Shown here one piece after another: positions 1 through 10,533 of a DNA stretch of 64,000 bases. The position numbers and the translations under genes are program-made. Source of the DNA: Dolomedes plantarius. Lineage: Eukaryota > Arthropoda > Arachnida > Araneae > Dolomedidae. The DNA lies in NCBI GenBank assembly GCA_907164885.2, contig OU015498.1:129769651-129833650 (forward strand). The letters are read 5' to 3'. Under the pieces are notes generated by a model that did not search any database, was not told the DNA's origin, and was given only the letters and a program-made list of their open reading frames with translations. Position 1 is the first letter of the stretch, and every line of letters begins with the position of its first letter.

Positions 1-69
1 TTTTCAACATAAAATCGGTCATTTAACTTAAAGAGATTAGATCTCTTTCTTTTCTTATTGAATTATTTT

Positions 70-667
70 CTATTTTTTTTCGTAACTCTTAAATTTTCCG
101 TTTGGTTTCTTCTCTCTGTCATTATGATTTTTCATTAATTGGACCTTTAACTCCTTCTGAGTTACAAATTTTCTCTCACAGGTTTCACAACAAAATGGTT
201 TTACAGTAGTATCCTCCTTCGATTTCCTGAATTCTCGGATTTTCAGTTTTCCTCTTCTATTCAGTTGAAAAGGAAAATTTCTAAGATGGTGAGAAGGCAT
301 TGGTGCTCGGGGACTATTCTGTAACTGAGGTCTTGGATTCCAAGTTCTAAATGGGTTCCCAAAACAACGACGTTGTCTAGGAAAACAATGAGCTGGATTC
401 ATAGGAAACACTTGATTATTAGGTGGTGGTCTCTTTTGAAAACCAGGAGGATTCATAGGCTCTGGCAAATTCGAGAAATGGGGTCATTTTGAAAATTTCC
501 AGGTGCATTCCTCTCAGAGGGCTGGTAGGGCCTAGGTGCTGGATTTGGAGGCCTTTGAAATGGATGCCTGCTAAATCTATACTAGTCGGAATCGGAATAA
601 ATTTATTCCGCGGAAAATTTTGGTTAATCTTTGGGCCAGGAAAGCGAGTGCCTGGATAAGACGCCAT
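70..667 (-). pseudogene. Pro/Asn/Arg-rich protein fragment with a C2H2-like finger
   Basis: Two overlapping minus-strand frames together read as one low-complexity protein. The start is MASYPGTRFPGPK at about 665, followed by Pro/Asn/Gln-rich sequence (PRPQLQNSPRAPMPSH) and then a basic stretch leading into FCCETCERKF. That last motif has the Cys-x2-Cys spacing of a C2H2 finger, but its histidine half is not well formed. The switch of frame near 470 and the lack of a continuous ORF suggest a broken copy or separate exons. Layout and composition recall NUFIP1-type RNA-binding proteins (Pro-rich N-terminus, then a single finger), but that is a guess from pattern alone. It lies next to a decayed retroelement, so it may be a retropseudogene. 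I cannot assign a function. Confidence 0.3.
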
Positions 668-902
668 GCTGTTCTTTCGTCTGTGTACTCTGCATCCAGT
701 TACATACAGAGATTCGCGCTCAAGACTGCTTTTGGTGCAGGTGTTGGTTGAACAAAAGTCTGTGCTTCATTTATTTTACCATTAACCGAAACTCCGTTGT
801 TAATCTTAGCGTAACTGACACAAAATCATTTCTTCTTCCCAAGACTTCAACGCCTTTCTCATGAATAAAAATATCAATTTATTAAGTACATCAGTCCTAT
901 CA

Positions 903-2673
903 TTACTTCATGATACAATTTTCTGAGAACATAAAAGTCAGTTTCAATTGCACATTTATCGAAAGATATTCAGAATGAAAATATCCAATCGGTGAAACTT
1001 CCTCATCTCCGATTCCCGTTAAATATATATGACTGGAAATCAATTTAGGTGATCCGATTTTAACATAAAATTCATAATCCATTAAAGAAAGTTCTGATCC
1101 TGAATCGCACAGTACACTCACACCAACACCTTCAATTTCAGCTGTCATCTCGATTCTGTTAGAGTATTTTTTTATTTTCGAGACAAGAGATTCTTTCTTT
1201 TCATCACACATATTGGCAGTATGTCCAAACCTTGAGCATTTAAAACACCGAATCTTTGACTTATTATCATTTCTTGAACTATTACTATAGTTAAATTTCA
1301 TCCTTGCTTTAAAATCACTATCCCGAGCACGAATAATTGATGCTGATTTTTTCGAAATCTTTACTCAGCAATTTCTCATCAATATTTCCATCCATTTTCA
1401 GATTTAGATCGGTTTCTCTTTGGAAATTACGCCTCGCGGCTTCATAATCATCAAATTTATTAACCAACTTATCGATATTTTTTATTGTGGGCAAGTCATC
1501 TAGAAAATGTTCACGAGCGTCAGGAGACATTTTCCGCTTTAATTGGTCTACAACCAAAAGTTCCTTCAAATCTTCAAATGTTTAGACTTCTAAACCAGTA
1601 ATCCACTCTTCAAAATAAGTTTTAAGATCAAAAGCAAAATCGCTCCAATAGGCGACCGATTCCTTCATGTGTTGAACAAATTTTTGTCTAAACTGTTCTG
1701 GGGTCAGCCTAAAGTGTTTCAAAAGTAACTTCTTAACATGATCATAATCATTAGCCGACGGATCAGGTTCTCTAGCGACAATGCTTATAATCTCTAACGG
1801 CAACAATTGGAGTAAATACGTGGCCCAATCTTCTTATCTGCCTTTCAAATTTTCAAATAAACACCGATATCACCGGACATATCATAACGTGTCATTCATT
1901 TCAACAAATTATGTTTTTTAAAAACAGTTGGCGGAACCGGAACATCGCCAATTCTTTTAATATTTGCCTCCAATTAAAGTTTCTTAATTCAAACTCTCGG
2001 TCTGCTACCTCTTTCCGTTCTAGCCTCTCACGGTCTGCTTTCTGTTCTAGCCTCTCACGTTCTGCTTCCTCTTTCCATTCTAACCTCACGTTCTGCTTCC
2101 TCTTTCCGTTCTAGCCTCTCACGGTCTGCTTTCTGTTCTAGCCTCTCACGTTCTGCTTCCTCTTTCCATTCTAACCTCTCACGTTCTGCTTCCTCTTTCC
2201 GTTCTAGCCTCTCACGGTCTGCTTTCTGTTCTAGCCTCTCACGTTCTGCTTTCCGTTCTAACCTCTCACGTTCTGCTTCCTCTTTCCGTTCTAACCTCTC
2301 ACGTTCTGCTTTCTGTTCTAGCCTCTCACGTTCTGCTTTCTGTTCTAGCCTCTCACGTTCTGCTTTCTGTTCTAGCCTCTCACATTCTGCTTCCTCTTTC
2401 CGTTCTAACCTCTCACGTTCTGCTTCCTCTTTCCGTTCTAACCTCTCACGGTCTGCTTTCTGTTCTAGCTTCTCACGTTCTGCTATCTCTTTCTGTTCTA
2501 GCCTCTCAGAAATAATCATCTAATCTACTTTTACTAAAGTCCTCATCATAAGTTTCTGAACTGGTGATGATATTAATTAAATCAGCGACTTTAGTACCTT
2601 TTGCTGCTTCTAGTCCTAACTCATCAATTAAAGTTAACAAATCAGTTTTACGTGCTCCATTTAAAAAAGCCAC
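903..2673 (-). pseudogene. gag: Broken LTR-retroelement gag with SCAN-like core, zinc knuckle and protease start
   Basis: Read on the minus strand, the remnant starts near 2673, where GTG stands in place of the expected ATG. The N-terminal segment contains ARKTDLLTLIDELGLEAAKG and ends in a frame break at 2506. Glu/Arg coiled-coil repeats follow. Next is a SCAN-like core (about 1833-1318) with AREPDPSANDYDHVKKLLLK, EQFRQKF and YFEEWITGLEV, interrupted by an in-frame stop at about 1580. After another frameshift near 1315 come a CCHC knuckle (CFKCSRFGHTANMC) and the aspartic-protease signature LCDSGSELSLMD. The copy ends at about 903, before any reverse transcriptase. SCAN domains are known to derive from gags of Ty3/Gypsy (Gmr1-like) elements, which fits this order. 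It has several stops and frameshifts, so it is a dead, truncated copy. The family level is confident; the exact clade is not. Confidence 0.8.
2005..2515 (-). repeat. Degenerate tandem repeat coding Glu/Arg/Leu coiled coil inside gag
   Basis: About sixteen units of 24-36 bases encode alternations of ERLERKEEAER and ERLEQKAER on the minus strand. Units differ by the presence of an extra KEEA block, as expected for a minisatellite that expands and contracts in codon multiples. The predicted protein is a highly charged alpha-helical coiled coil placed between the gag N-terminus and the SCAN-like core. The frame is lost near 2055-2090. Confidence 0.85.
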
Positions 2674-2800
2674 AGTATATAATTATTCAAAAAGGAAAAC
2701 GGAAACGAAATGTTTTGTACTCACAGAAATGCTGGTCTTCCTCTAAGGCAGAAAAAAAACTAACCCATAGGGTTCGTAATCTTCTGACACCATAAATGTA
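2674..2800 (-). other. Retroelement leader with possible primer-binding site and LTR edge
   Basis: Upstream of the gag start, the minus strand carries TGGTGTCAGAAG at about 2780-2793, directly after a CCTACA that could be the 3' edge of an LTR (plus-strand TGTAGG near 2798). TGGTGTCAGAAG-type primer sites are common in Ty3/Gypsy elements. The rest of the LTR cannot be delimited by eye, and no second LTR is in the window. Confidence 0.3.
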
Positions 2801-3167
2801 GGAAATTTATCCCCACGGTTCAAATATCACAAATGTTTCAGTTAAAATATAATAATGCGTATTCACAACCAACGTTTAATCACACAAAACAGATTATTAC
2901 AATTTTTAAAAAAATGTCTGTGTCCGTCTGACACGACAATAATGCTCATTTCAGAGCCACAAAGAAAAAGCCTGCAATATTCCTTCCGTCAACATCAAAA
3001 CATAGCATAACATTTTAATCCAGCCAAAAAAAAAAAAAAAAAACGAGCGTTCTAAAGAAACGGTTGAGTTGTAACTCGTTTGCTCCAGTGGCACGTTATC
3101 CGTAACTGGTGGCGCGGCGCGTGTCTTGTGACTCTAAAATATCCGTGTTGCCACAAGAATTCTCACA

Positions 3168-3171
<4 letters not shown>
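2801..3171. other. Unassigned stretch, possibly LTR remnant, with an A-tract
   Basis: No coding potential is seen. An uninterrupted A-tract of about 18 bases lies near 3027-3045. The first part may be the body of the retroelement LTR. Confidence 0.3.

Positions 3172-3234
<63 letters not shown>
3172..3234. repeat. (TA)n microsatellite
   Basis: Nearly pure alternating TA of about 60 bases, directly abutting the transposon end at 3235. Confidence 0.95.
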
Positions 3235-3695
3235 CAGGTGGTTATCAAAATAATGGAAACACTTAGAAACATCATGAAAACCTTTATTAATACGGCGCAG
3301 GATCACCTTTGTCATGTAATACCACCTGTTTCACCTTGGAATTGGATTATACAAGTAATGAATAGTGGTTAAGAATACATTACACCATTTTTCAGGGAAA
3401 CACCATGAAAGTTCCTGTAAAGATGCTATGGTGGATATCGATACCTGGATCTATCCGCTTATACAAATCACAGTGGTTGGATGATATATCGGGGGAATTG
3501 TACAGGGCAAGATAAGATATTTGACTTATTTTTCATGTTCTTCAAGCTTCATTACTGCTATCTGATAGTAGAATAATACATAATATATTATATTAAAAAA
3601 TACAGGTGGCCAGACTTGTATTTTAAGGAATACGAAGCACATTTATAAACACCACTAAAATTAATAGGTGTTTCCATTATTTGTATAACTTCCTG
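3235..3695. mobile_element. Tc1/mariner-type non-autonomous element (MITE)
   Basis: The left end CAGGTGGTTATCAAAATAAT and the right end read on the other strand (CAGGAAGTTATACAAATAAT) form imperfect terminal inverted repeats of about 28 bases that share AATAATGGAAACAC. The left flank is TA; the right flank is AA, probably a mutated TA duplication. The element is 461 bp, with no transposase-like frame inside, so it is an internally deleted or MITE copy. It sits in a TA tract, as expected for the superfamily's TA target. Confidence 0.75.
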
Positions 3696-3696
3696 A

Positions 3697-3733
<37 letters not shown>

Positions 3734-3792
3734 CATTCTTGGGCCCGTATTCTTGGGATACAAGGTATCCTACCCCGTAAGGAAAAGGTTAA
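3696..3792. mobile_element. (TA)n plus right half of the TTAA-type MITE
   Basis: A TA tract is followed by the unit running from about 3733 to the terminal AAGGTTAA at 3785-3792. This unit (containing CGTATTCTTGGGATAC) occurs again at 21.95, 29.0 and 56.2 kb. The matching left half is not present here. Confidence 0.7.
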
Positions 3793-5358
3793 ACAAAAAT
3801 TCATACATATTAAAGAATTACTTTTGTATAATGATATTCTAATTTTTTATTAAATTATTCTTGATCTCATATTCCTTCGATTCCCAAACTTTTTTCACTT
3901 ATTTTTATCAAAAATTTGTCTAAGGTGGCTGCTTTCAGAATTTGAGTAGTTTCTTAGCATTCATACGAGTATGTACGCTGTAGAGCAGGCTGTGAAGATG
4001 CATAATATTATAAATCTAAGAAATATGGAATACTATTTTTAGAATTATGATATTACGAAAGGAATATGTAAGCAATGAATATTGATATTTGTTCAATTTT
4101 TACAATAATCAGTAATTACTCTTTTGGTAGATAAAATATTTTCGCTTTCCCATGTATCCTATTATCTTGCGGTCAGCAGAAGCTTCCCATAAAAAAATCA
4201 TATTTAGTTGAACAAGCTTGCTTTAGAGTTTGTCAAAGGATAATTTATAGCTATTCGGGATGAATTTGGGATTCATAAATTCGTTACTTGCAAAAAAATT
4301 TTAATATCTTCAATCTAACGATTGCAGTAGAACAAAAGTGACACAGTTTGATATAATATCGTAAAACATTTAATAAACAATTCTCTCTTGAATTATACAA
4401 GAACCATAAATCATTGAGAACTTTTTTTTTCGCTTGTTTATCCTTTCACAATAATCTCGACTTTTAAAGACATTTTCTTGTACTAAACAGGGTTACTGTC
4501 AGAATCAGCATTGATTGTTTCTCATTGATTGTTCAGCATTGATTTCAGTAATTTTTCAATTGACTTTGCGTTTTTGTTACGAAATTTTAGTGTAATAGAC
4601 TTTCTTGCAGATAGCGATGCTTTCTTTTTTTTGTTTTAAACTCCAGAGAAAACCTTGAAATTCACCGAAAACCTGAGTTTAATTTTTTTTTAAATAACAG
4701 AATTTGGTCTACCATACTGAGATGAAGATTGATTATACTTCCATCAAAAACAAAGACGATGATGAATAACTTCAAAATTTAGTTCTCTTTCAAACGAGTG
4801 GAAAATGTTGGCACTTTTGAGAATTTTGAATCAATGCTTTTGGAGCAATATGAATTACCCACGATCGACAAATTACGTAGTTTAGGGTATTAAAATACAG
4901 GCAAATTAGTTTGTTTCTGTCTTAAAAACTCTGATTTACTTTTGATCCTTTAGGTTCAATTTGAGCCTTTCAAAATGGTAATTGTCTAATTAAATTTACC
5001 CTGGTAGCAGTATAGATAGTATTACATTTGACAAATTCCGTTTACAGCATTTATTGAGTACACAGAAAATAGAAACGCTGCGACGTGATGCTTATGTTAT
5101 TTTCAACTTGTGTTTGTTTGCAACTCTCAAATCTTACCATTATTCTGTTTAGACTTTTCTTTCTCCTAATTTCAAGTATATGATGTCACATGCTGGGAGG
5201 GAGATTATGAGTGAGGGAGTGAGTTGGAATAAAACTGGCTTGGTAGGTCATTCTTATGTATTCGTATGCACTCCAGTTAGTCAATTTCAAGGTAAAAGCC
5301 TCAGTGAAGTCGCAATTAAGTAATACACAAGCCGTGAACTATTTTTTTTATATAACTA
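3793..5358. other. Featureless AT-rich spacer
   Basis: No sizeable reading frame, repeat or transposon end recognised. Confidence 0.5.
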
Positions 5359-6303
5359 CTAGGGCTTCGCCCCTAAGCTCGCTACGCTCGCTCCTCTGTT
5401 ATGGCTAATAGCTAGATACATAGGGGTGATTCTCGGGCAATGTAACAGCTTCCATCCCTTTAGTGTTGTCACCCTTAATGCGAAGGACGTTTCATCACTG
5501 TTGAATTATCAGCTTTAAAATTCAATTAAAAATCGAAAATTTAAGATATGGACTCTAAATGAGGTTTATATGAATAAGAAAGCTTTCAGCTTCAAGATGA
5601 TGAAAATATTTTCTTTCTAAGATAACTCGAGGAGCATCGATATTACATTCACATCGGTGACGATATTTCTTGAAAACTGTGTTTCATTTCTTCATGAAAA
5701 TATTAGACTGTTTTAAAATATTTTTCAGCAAATGGGGTCTAGTTTGAAAGAGAAATGTCTGTAGTCTTAGATTGTAAAAAGATCAAAATTCTACGATAAA
5801 TGTTTGGCGAGTTATGGTAATCTGAAGATGAAAAAGTCAACATTTCTTGAAAAAACTGTGTTTCATTTTTTTGATGAAAATATTAGTCTGTTTAAAATAT
5901 TTTTAAACAAAGGAGGTCTAGTTTGAAAGAGAAATGTCTGAAGTCTTAGGCTGTAAAAACATCTAATTTCTACGATCATTTTTTGGTGAGTTATCGTAAT
6001 CTGAAGATGAAAATTCAATATTTTCCCACAAAATATCAATAGAAAAAAATACTTAAAGTCCGACAAAGATGAGACATGTCTTACTTTGTTCCCCACATTT
6101 TTCTGAATCTATTGGTATTGCTCTCGACCACCATACCGCCCAACGGTTTCGGAGGAGATTAGTGTGACAATCTTTTTGACAGCGGCGGGCAGCGGCGCCT
6201 GCAGCGGAGTTACTTTTTTCTAGAATAGAGAGAAAATATGAGGTAAAGATCCTTGTGTTTGATGTAGTGCAGCACCATTGAGTATATCTTTCAGTCATAT
6301 AGA
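5359..6303 (-). mobile_element. Non-autonomous Helitron with GGGGCGAAGCCC hairpin
   Basis: On the minus strand the element ends in CTAG followed by host T (plus-strand ACTAG at 5358-5362). The ending is preceded by a GGGC-TTCG-CCC hairpin and a second GC-rich stretch (GCTCGCTACGCTCGCT). Helitrons are known to end in CTRR with a 3' hairpin and no terminal inverted repeats. The likely 5' end is TCTATATGACTG at about 6303; the host base beyond it is A rather than T. A GC-richer patch at 6100-6210 lies near the 5' end. The short frame there has no recognisable domain. No Rep/helicase gene is present. Confidence 0.6.
5654..6022. repeat. Two tandem ~182-bp units inside a Helitron
   Basis: The block with AAAACTGTGTTTCATTT, GGGTCTAGTTTGAAAGAG and AATCTGAAGATGAAAA occurs twice in direct order, the second copy about 180 bases after the first. 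The copies are diverged by small indels. Confidence 0.8.
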
Positions 6304-8689
6304 AGCTGTAAATATTTGAAGAATGTGCTATTGTTTAAGCTTTCACACTCTTGATAAAATCTTCATTTTTAGTTCTTTAAATACGTAATGATGGAGGTAC
6401 AGGTTTGAAAGGATTAGAGTAAGGTACAACCAAACGGAATAAACATCTTACGTAATACCCAATTATAACTGCTTAACAACAATATAATTAAAATCAAGCT
6501 ATAAATAGTTAACCATGTAAGATTTTACCTATTTGAGCAAATGTAACAATTTATGTCATCAACTATTTAAATTTCTGATATCTATTTCATTGCCTCGGAT
6601 GTTCTACTAGCAGATACCAATCTACTAGCTCTTCCAGCCCTGTAAATTTTGCTTTTGATATAATGAACACGAATCTTGAGACAGTGGAATCTCAAAGGAT
6701 GTTTTTAACTCTGTGGATTTTGTTATTGCACGAGCTTCAATTGTTGAGAAGAAACAGGCCTGAGAGTGAAGCACAAAAGAAAAGGAGATTTAATTTTTGT
6801 TATCTGTCTTAGTGGGTAAATTCAAAATATGTGGGTGCATAATGAATGTAGCCACTCTCTAAAATGAAAGTTTTCCGAAACAGGTAATGTGCAACTTAGC
6901 ACGGAGAGTGAATTGCTAAATACCTCATCTAAAATTTTTATATTAGATGCCATTAGTTTGTATATTGAATATATAAGATTATACAAACACAGTAATAGCC
7001 ATTAACGCAAATATGTGATGCATTAGTCTAGGCATTGAATATATTGAAAAATTCATATTTGTTGTGCTTAATTAAAAATAGCGTTTCATAACATCTTAAT
7101 ATTATTGATTCAGTTATAGTTCAAAGGATGATAAGCAATGATCAATAAACTGTACCAGTATATCAGGTTAATCAGTGGTTATTTAACCAAGGAATCCTGC
7201 TTAAAGTTGTTAATGCGCCCTTAAATCGACTTAGAATGGAGTATCGAAGAAGCCATATTAATCAATTCTACAATAAGTATTTGCATCAGCCTCTGGTCTG
7301 CACTAACATTAGTCGAATCCTTACAAATGAAGGGATGTATAACACAACTTTAAGAATCATTTCATATAAATCGAATTTACAGTAAATGCAAGTGTTTCTG
7401 TACAATAAGATATATTAATGTTCTAATCCTTACAATAATACTCAAGAATACAATTACTAATAATGAAATTAAATTTATTAGTAATTGCATCCTTATTCAT
7501 ACAATTACTGCTAATATTATTTCATTCCTTTTGAATTTCTGTCAGAAATGGTTGAGTAACTTTTATTTATTGCAGCTATAATAAAGAGTTGATAATCTGC
7601 TTAATATATTAATTTTTCATTTGGACTGGCGAAGAATAAATTACAAGTGAATGTCGTTCTCGATATCTTTTTTTTTGTGTGTGGGACATATTGTTTTTTT
7701 TATGCCACAATTTCACCATAAGAACTTCATTTTCGGGCGTTTTCCTTATGATCAAATCAAGATTTATTATTGGGTAAATTATACATATAGATGACAATCG
7801 AAACAAGAGGGAATCATATGATTACTAGCAAGGGTTGAAATTTAATACATTTTTCAATACCTAAACGTGAAATATCTTCAATATTGAAAGAAAAAAAGAA
7901 AAATCATATAACAGATTCAGTCACTAACTACAACGGATTGAGCTGAATTTAGAGAATTGAAACGTCCTGTTTTAATAAACTGAAAATGTTACAAATCCAT
8001 CAAAACTTGAAATCATAATTTACCTCACACCAATCAAACCAGATTCTTATAATTATGTGTTTAGTTAATTGGTATTTTGTTGAAAAGAGGAAATTCGAAA
8101 TTATGCATTTTACCGTGTTTAATCAGGAAACTATTAAATTGGGGAGCATATGATGATTTATTCTAAAGGCGAACATGCAAAACTACTTTGAACTGTGGAA
8201 CAGAAATACACCTTTTGAAAATCTCTACAAAGGGAGTAGGATTTATTTAATCAATATCTGTTTACATATTTATTTATCTGCAGGAAATAATATTAACTTT
8301 CTTTCTATTTTTCAATTTTGTGTATAATTTTAGTGAAACTCAGAAAGGGAAAAGAACTTTAAAATCTTTACGAGGATTCAGCATGCCCTTAATATTCGTT
8401 ATAAGGATTTTTTTTTCAATTTCTGATTCTTGATTTTCTGTACATCATGAAATGCCCTTAATTACAGAGCATATTTGCTTAATTTCTGAGTAAAAATAAT
8501 TAGAATTTAACAGAATTCATTAGAGGGTAATTTATAACCGCGCAATATGAGCTTTCTTCTCATCTAGCAGCTGTTGTCCATTTTCAACATTAATTTGATA
8601 CTGTGTATGATAAAGCCATTATTCTGAGGATTCTCAATTGGGACATTTCAATTCATTCCAACAGAATGTAATATCGCCATCTTTACCAT
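6304..8689. other. Featureless AT-rich spacer
   Basis: No convincing gene, element end or tandem repeat seen in 2.4 kb. Confidence 0.5.
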
Positions 8690-9110
8690 CAATGATTTTT
8701 CAAGGTCGTAAGGCGGCCATATTGGAGGGCCTGCCGCCCCCATTTGCTCCGAGGGGTAGGACTAATACCCAAACTTCTTCTGGGAAACCAACGCAGCCCG
8801 AAAAAATTCCACGAACAGACAAGGGGTCTCCGGTTTCTCGGAAATGAAATACCACGTGGGTCAACCGTGGGAAGTTCTCGTATCAACTTGCCACGTATCA
8901 AACGTAAAAAAAAGGAATGAATTTAGGAGGATACTGACCTGGGGGAGGTGCCAGAAAAAAAGACCCCGAGATTTTTTTTTTGGGACGAGAAGATTAAGAT
9001 TTCCGATCGACGAGAGGGTGTCAAGAAGACTCGAGAAGCGGTGCGAATGACCCCAAGCTGCGGCAACATCCCTAGACTGTCCTCGATATGAATCTAAATG
9101 ATGCTTAGAA
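8690..9110. other. GC-richer island of unknown origin
   Basis: About 420 bases that are clearly less AT-rich than the surroundings (for example GGCGGCCATATTGGAGGGCC and GACCTGGGGGAGGTGCC). Short frames exist on both strands, without domain similarity I recognise. It could be a retroelement or exon remnant. Confidence 0.3.
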
Positions 9111-9239
9111 CTGCTACAACCTCAACGGTCCCCAGGTTCGTCAAATATCCCCTTAAAAATAATGCTCGACAAGACAAACTGGACTATTTTATTTTTGCTC
9201 GGACCGTAAAGTTTTTCCCGCAGTGAGCGGATAGAACAT

Positions 9240-9240
<1 letters not shown>

Positions 9241-9274
<34 letters not shown>

Positions 9275-9330
9275 CAGTTCCGTGACTGACTGACTGACAT
9301 ATAACGCACAGACCATGGCCACGCTTTTTA
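9241..9330 (+). mobile_element. Helitron 5' end fragment in a TA tract
   Basis: A (TA)n tract at 9241-9272 leads into AACAGTTCCGTGACTGACTG and CGCACAGACCA. This is the 5'-end signature shared by the Helitrons at 35.6 and 51.3 kb. The body is lost after about 80 bases. Confidence 0.65.
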
Positions 9331-10524
9331 AAAAATTTTATTTTGTCGCTAAAAAAATCCGCATATATATATATAGAAAATAATTCATTAATTAATGTAA
9401 AATAATGTAAATAAATGTTTTTGCTTTATTTGTAAAATCGTATCATCTGGTTAGTTACATTGTAGTTCTCTCCATTTGCACACAACGCATGGTGTATCTC
9501 TGATTCCCCTCTCACAGCCTAAATATAAAACGCTATTTTTTCCATTATGTTTTAAATTAATTCATAAAACAAAGTCTAATATATTGTTACAGTCTTCAAT
9601 TTATTCCCTTGATTTACAGTGCGTTCAGATTTTACTGGCAAAAACAAAAACAAAAACACACAAATTCTGTTTCTATTTTATATCTTAACCGTAAATAAGC
9701 GTTAGAAGCTTATCATAAATTACCAGTTATTTATGCTTGTTGAAGGGAATAAGTATTCCTCAAATATATATTTATATGATAATATAAATAGAACTACCAA
9801 TTAAGTTTGGTACACAAGGGGGGCTTTTATTCTATCGTACTACACATAATAAGTACAGAAAAAAAATTTATTTGTGGGAATTCCAGGAAAATACAATTAA
9901 GCAGGCAGCCGAAAGTGTAATCTCCGAAGAATATTTTATCCAGTGTTAGAGTATCATAAATCTCGGAGATAAAAATCTAGAATTTTTTTCAAGTATGTTT
10001 TTATCATAAAATGTTTCTATTAATATTTTTTAAAGATAAAATATTTATAATTTATGACATTTATATTCGTATTTTTTTCAGTGTGTTACAGGCAAAAACT
10101 AAGAGACTATTATAATATAACAGTTATTTTTAGCATTTGAATTAGGGAAATATAAATTGTGAGGTAATATGATCATATATATTGTTTCTAGAAGGTGATT
10201 TTTTGTGACAACCCCCTTTTTCTTCCTTCATTATTGACGAAAATCGATAAATGAGGAACCATTTTAAAGATTAAGTTCTCCGTTTCTGACGAATTGTTAA
10301 TTTGGAATGACATATTGTATTGTTTGTTTAAAAATCGAAGATAAAAATTGACTTTTGGCCCTGGAGTTCTATCCCTGGATGCGTTGATACGGCACGGTCA
10401 AATAGTGTGTACAAAGAGGTTCTGTAATGTAAATATCACATTTTCTACGAGTTTGTGTCATATTGTTTCTAATGTGTACTTGAGTTCATTTAATATTGTG
10501 TACGTCTACCTAATGTGTTTTGAC
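9331..10524. other. Featureless AT-rich spacer
   Basis: No gene or element recognised. It continues beyond the transposon as 13484 onward, so the original target was probably similar unassigned DNA. Confidence 0.45.
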
Positions 10525-10533
10525 GTATACAAT

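Noticed and set aside
8638..9050. Exon cluster in a GC-richer island
   Set aside because: Short frames on both strands, no domain or convincing splice pattern; kept only as unassigned.
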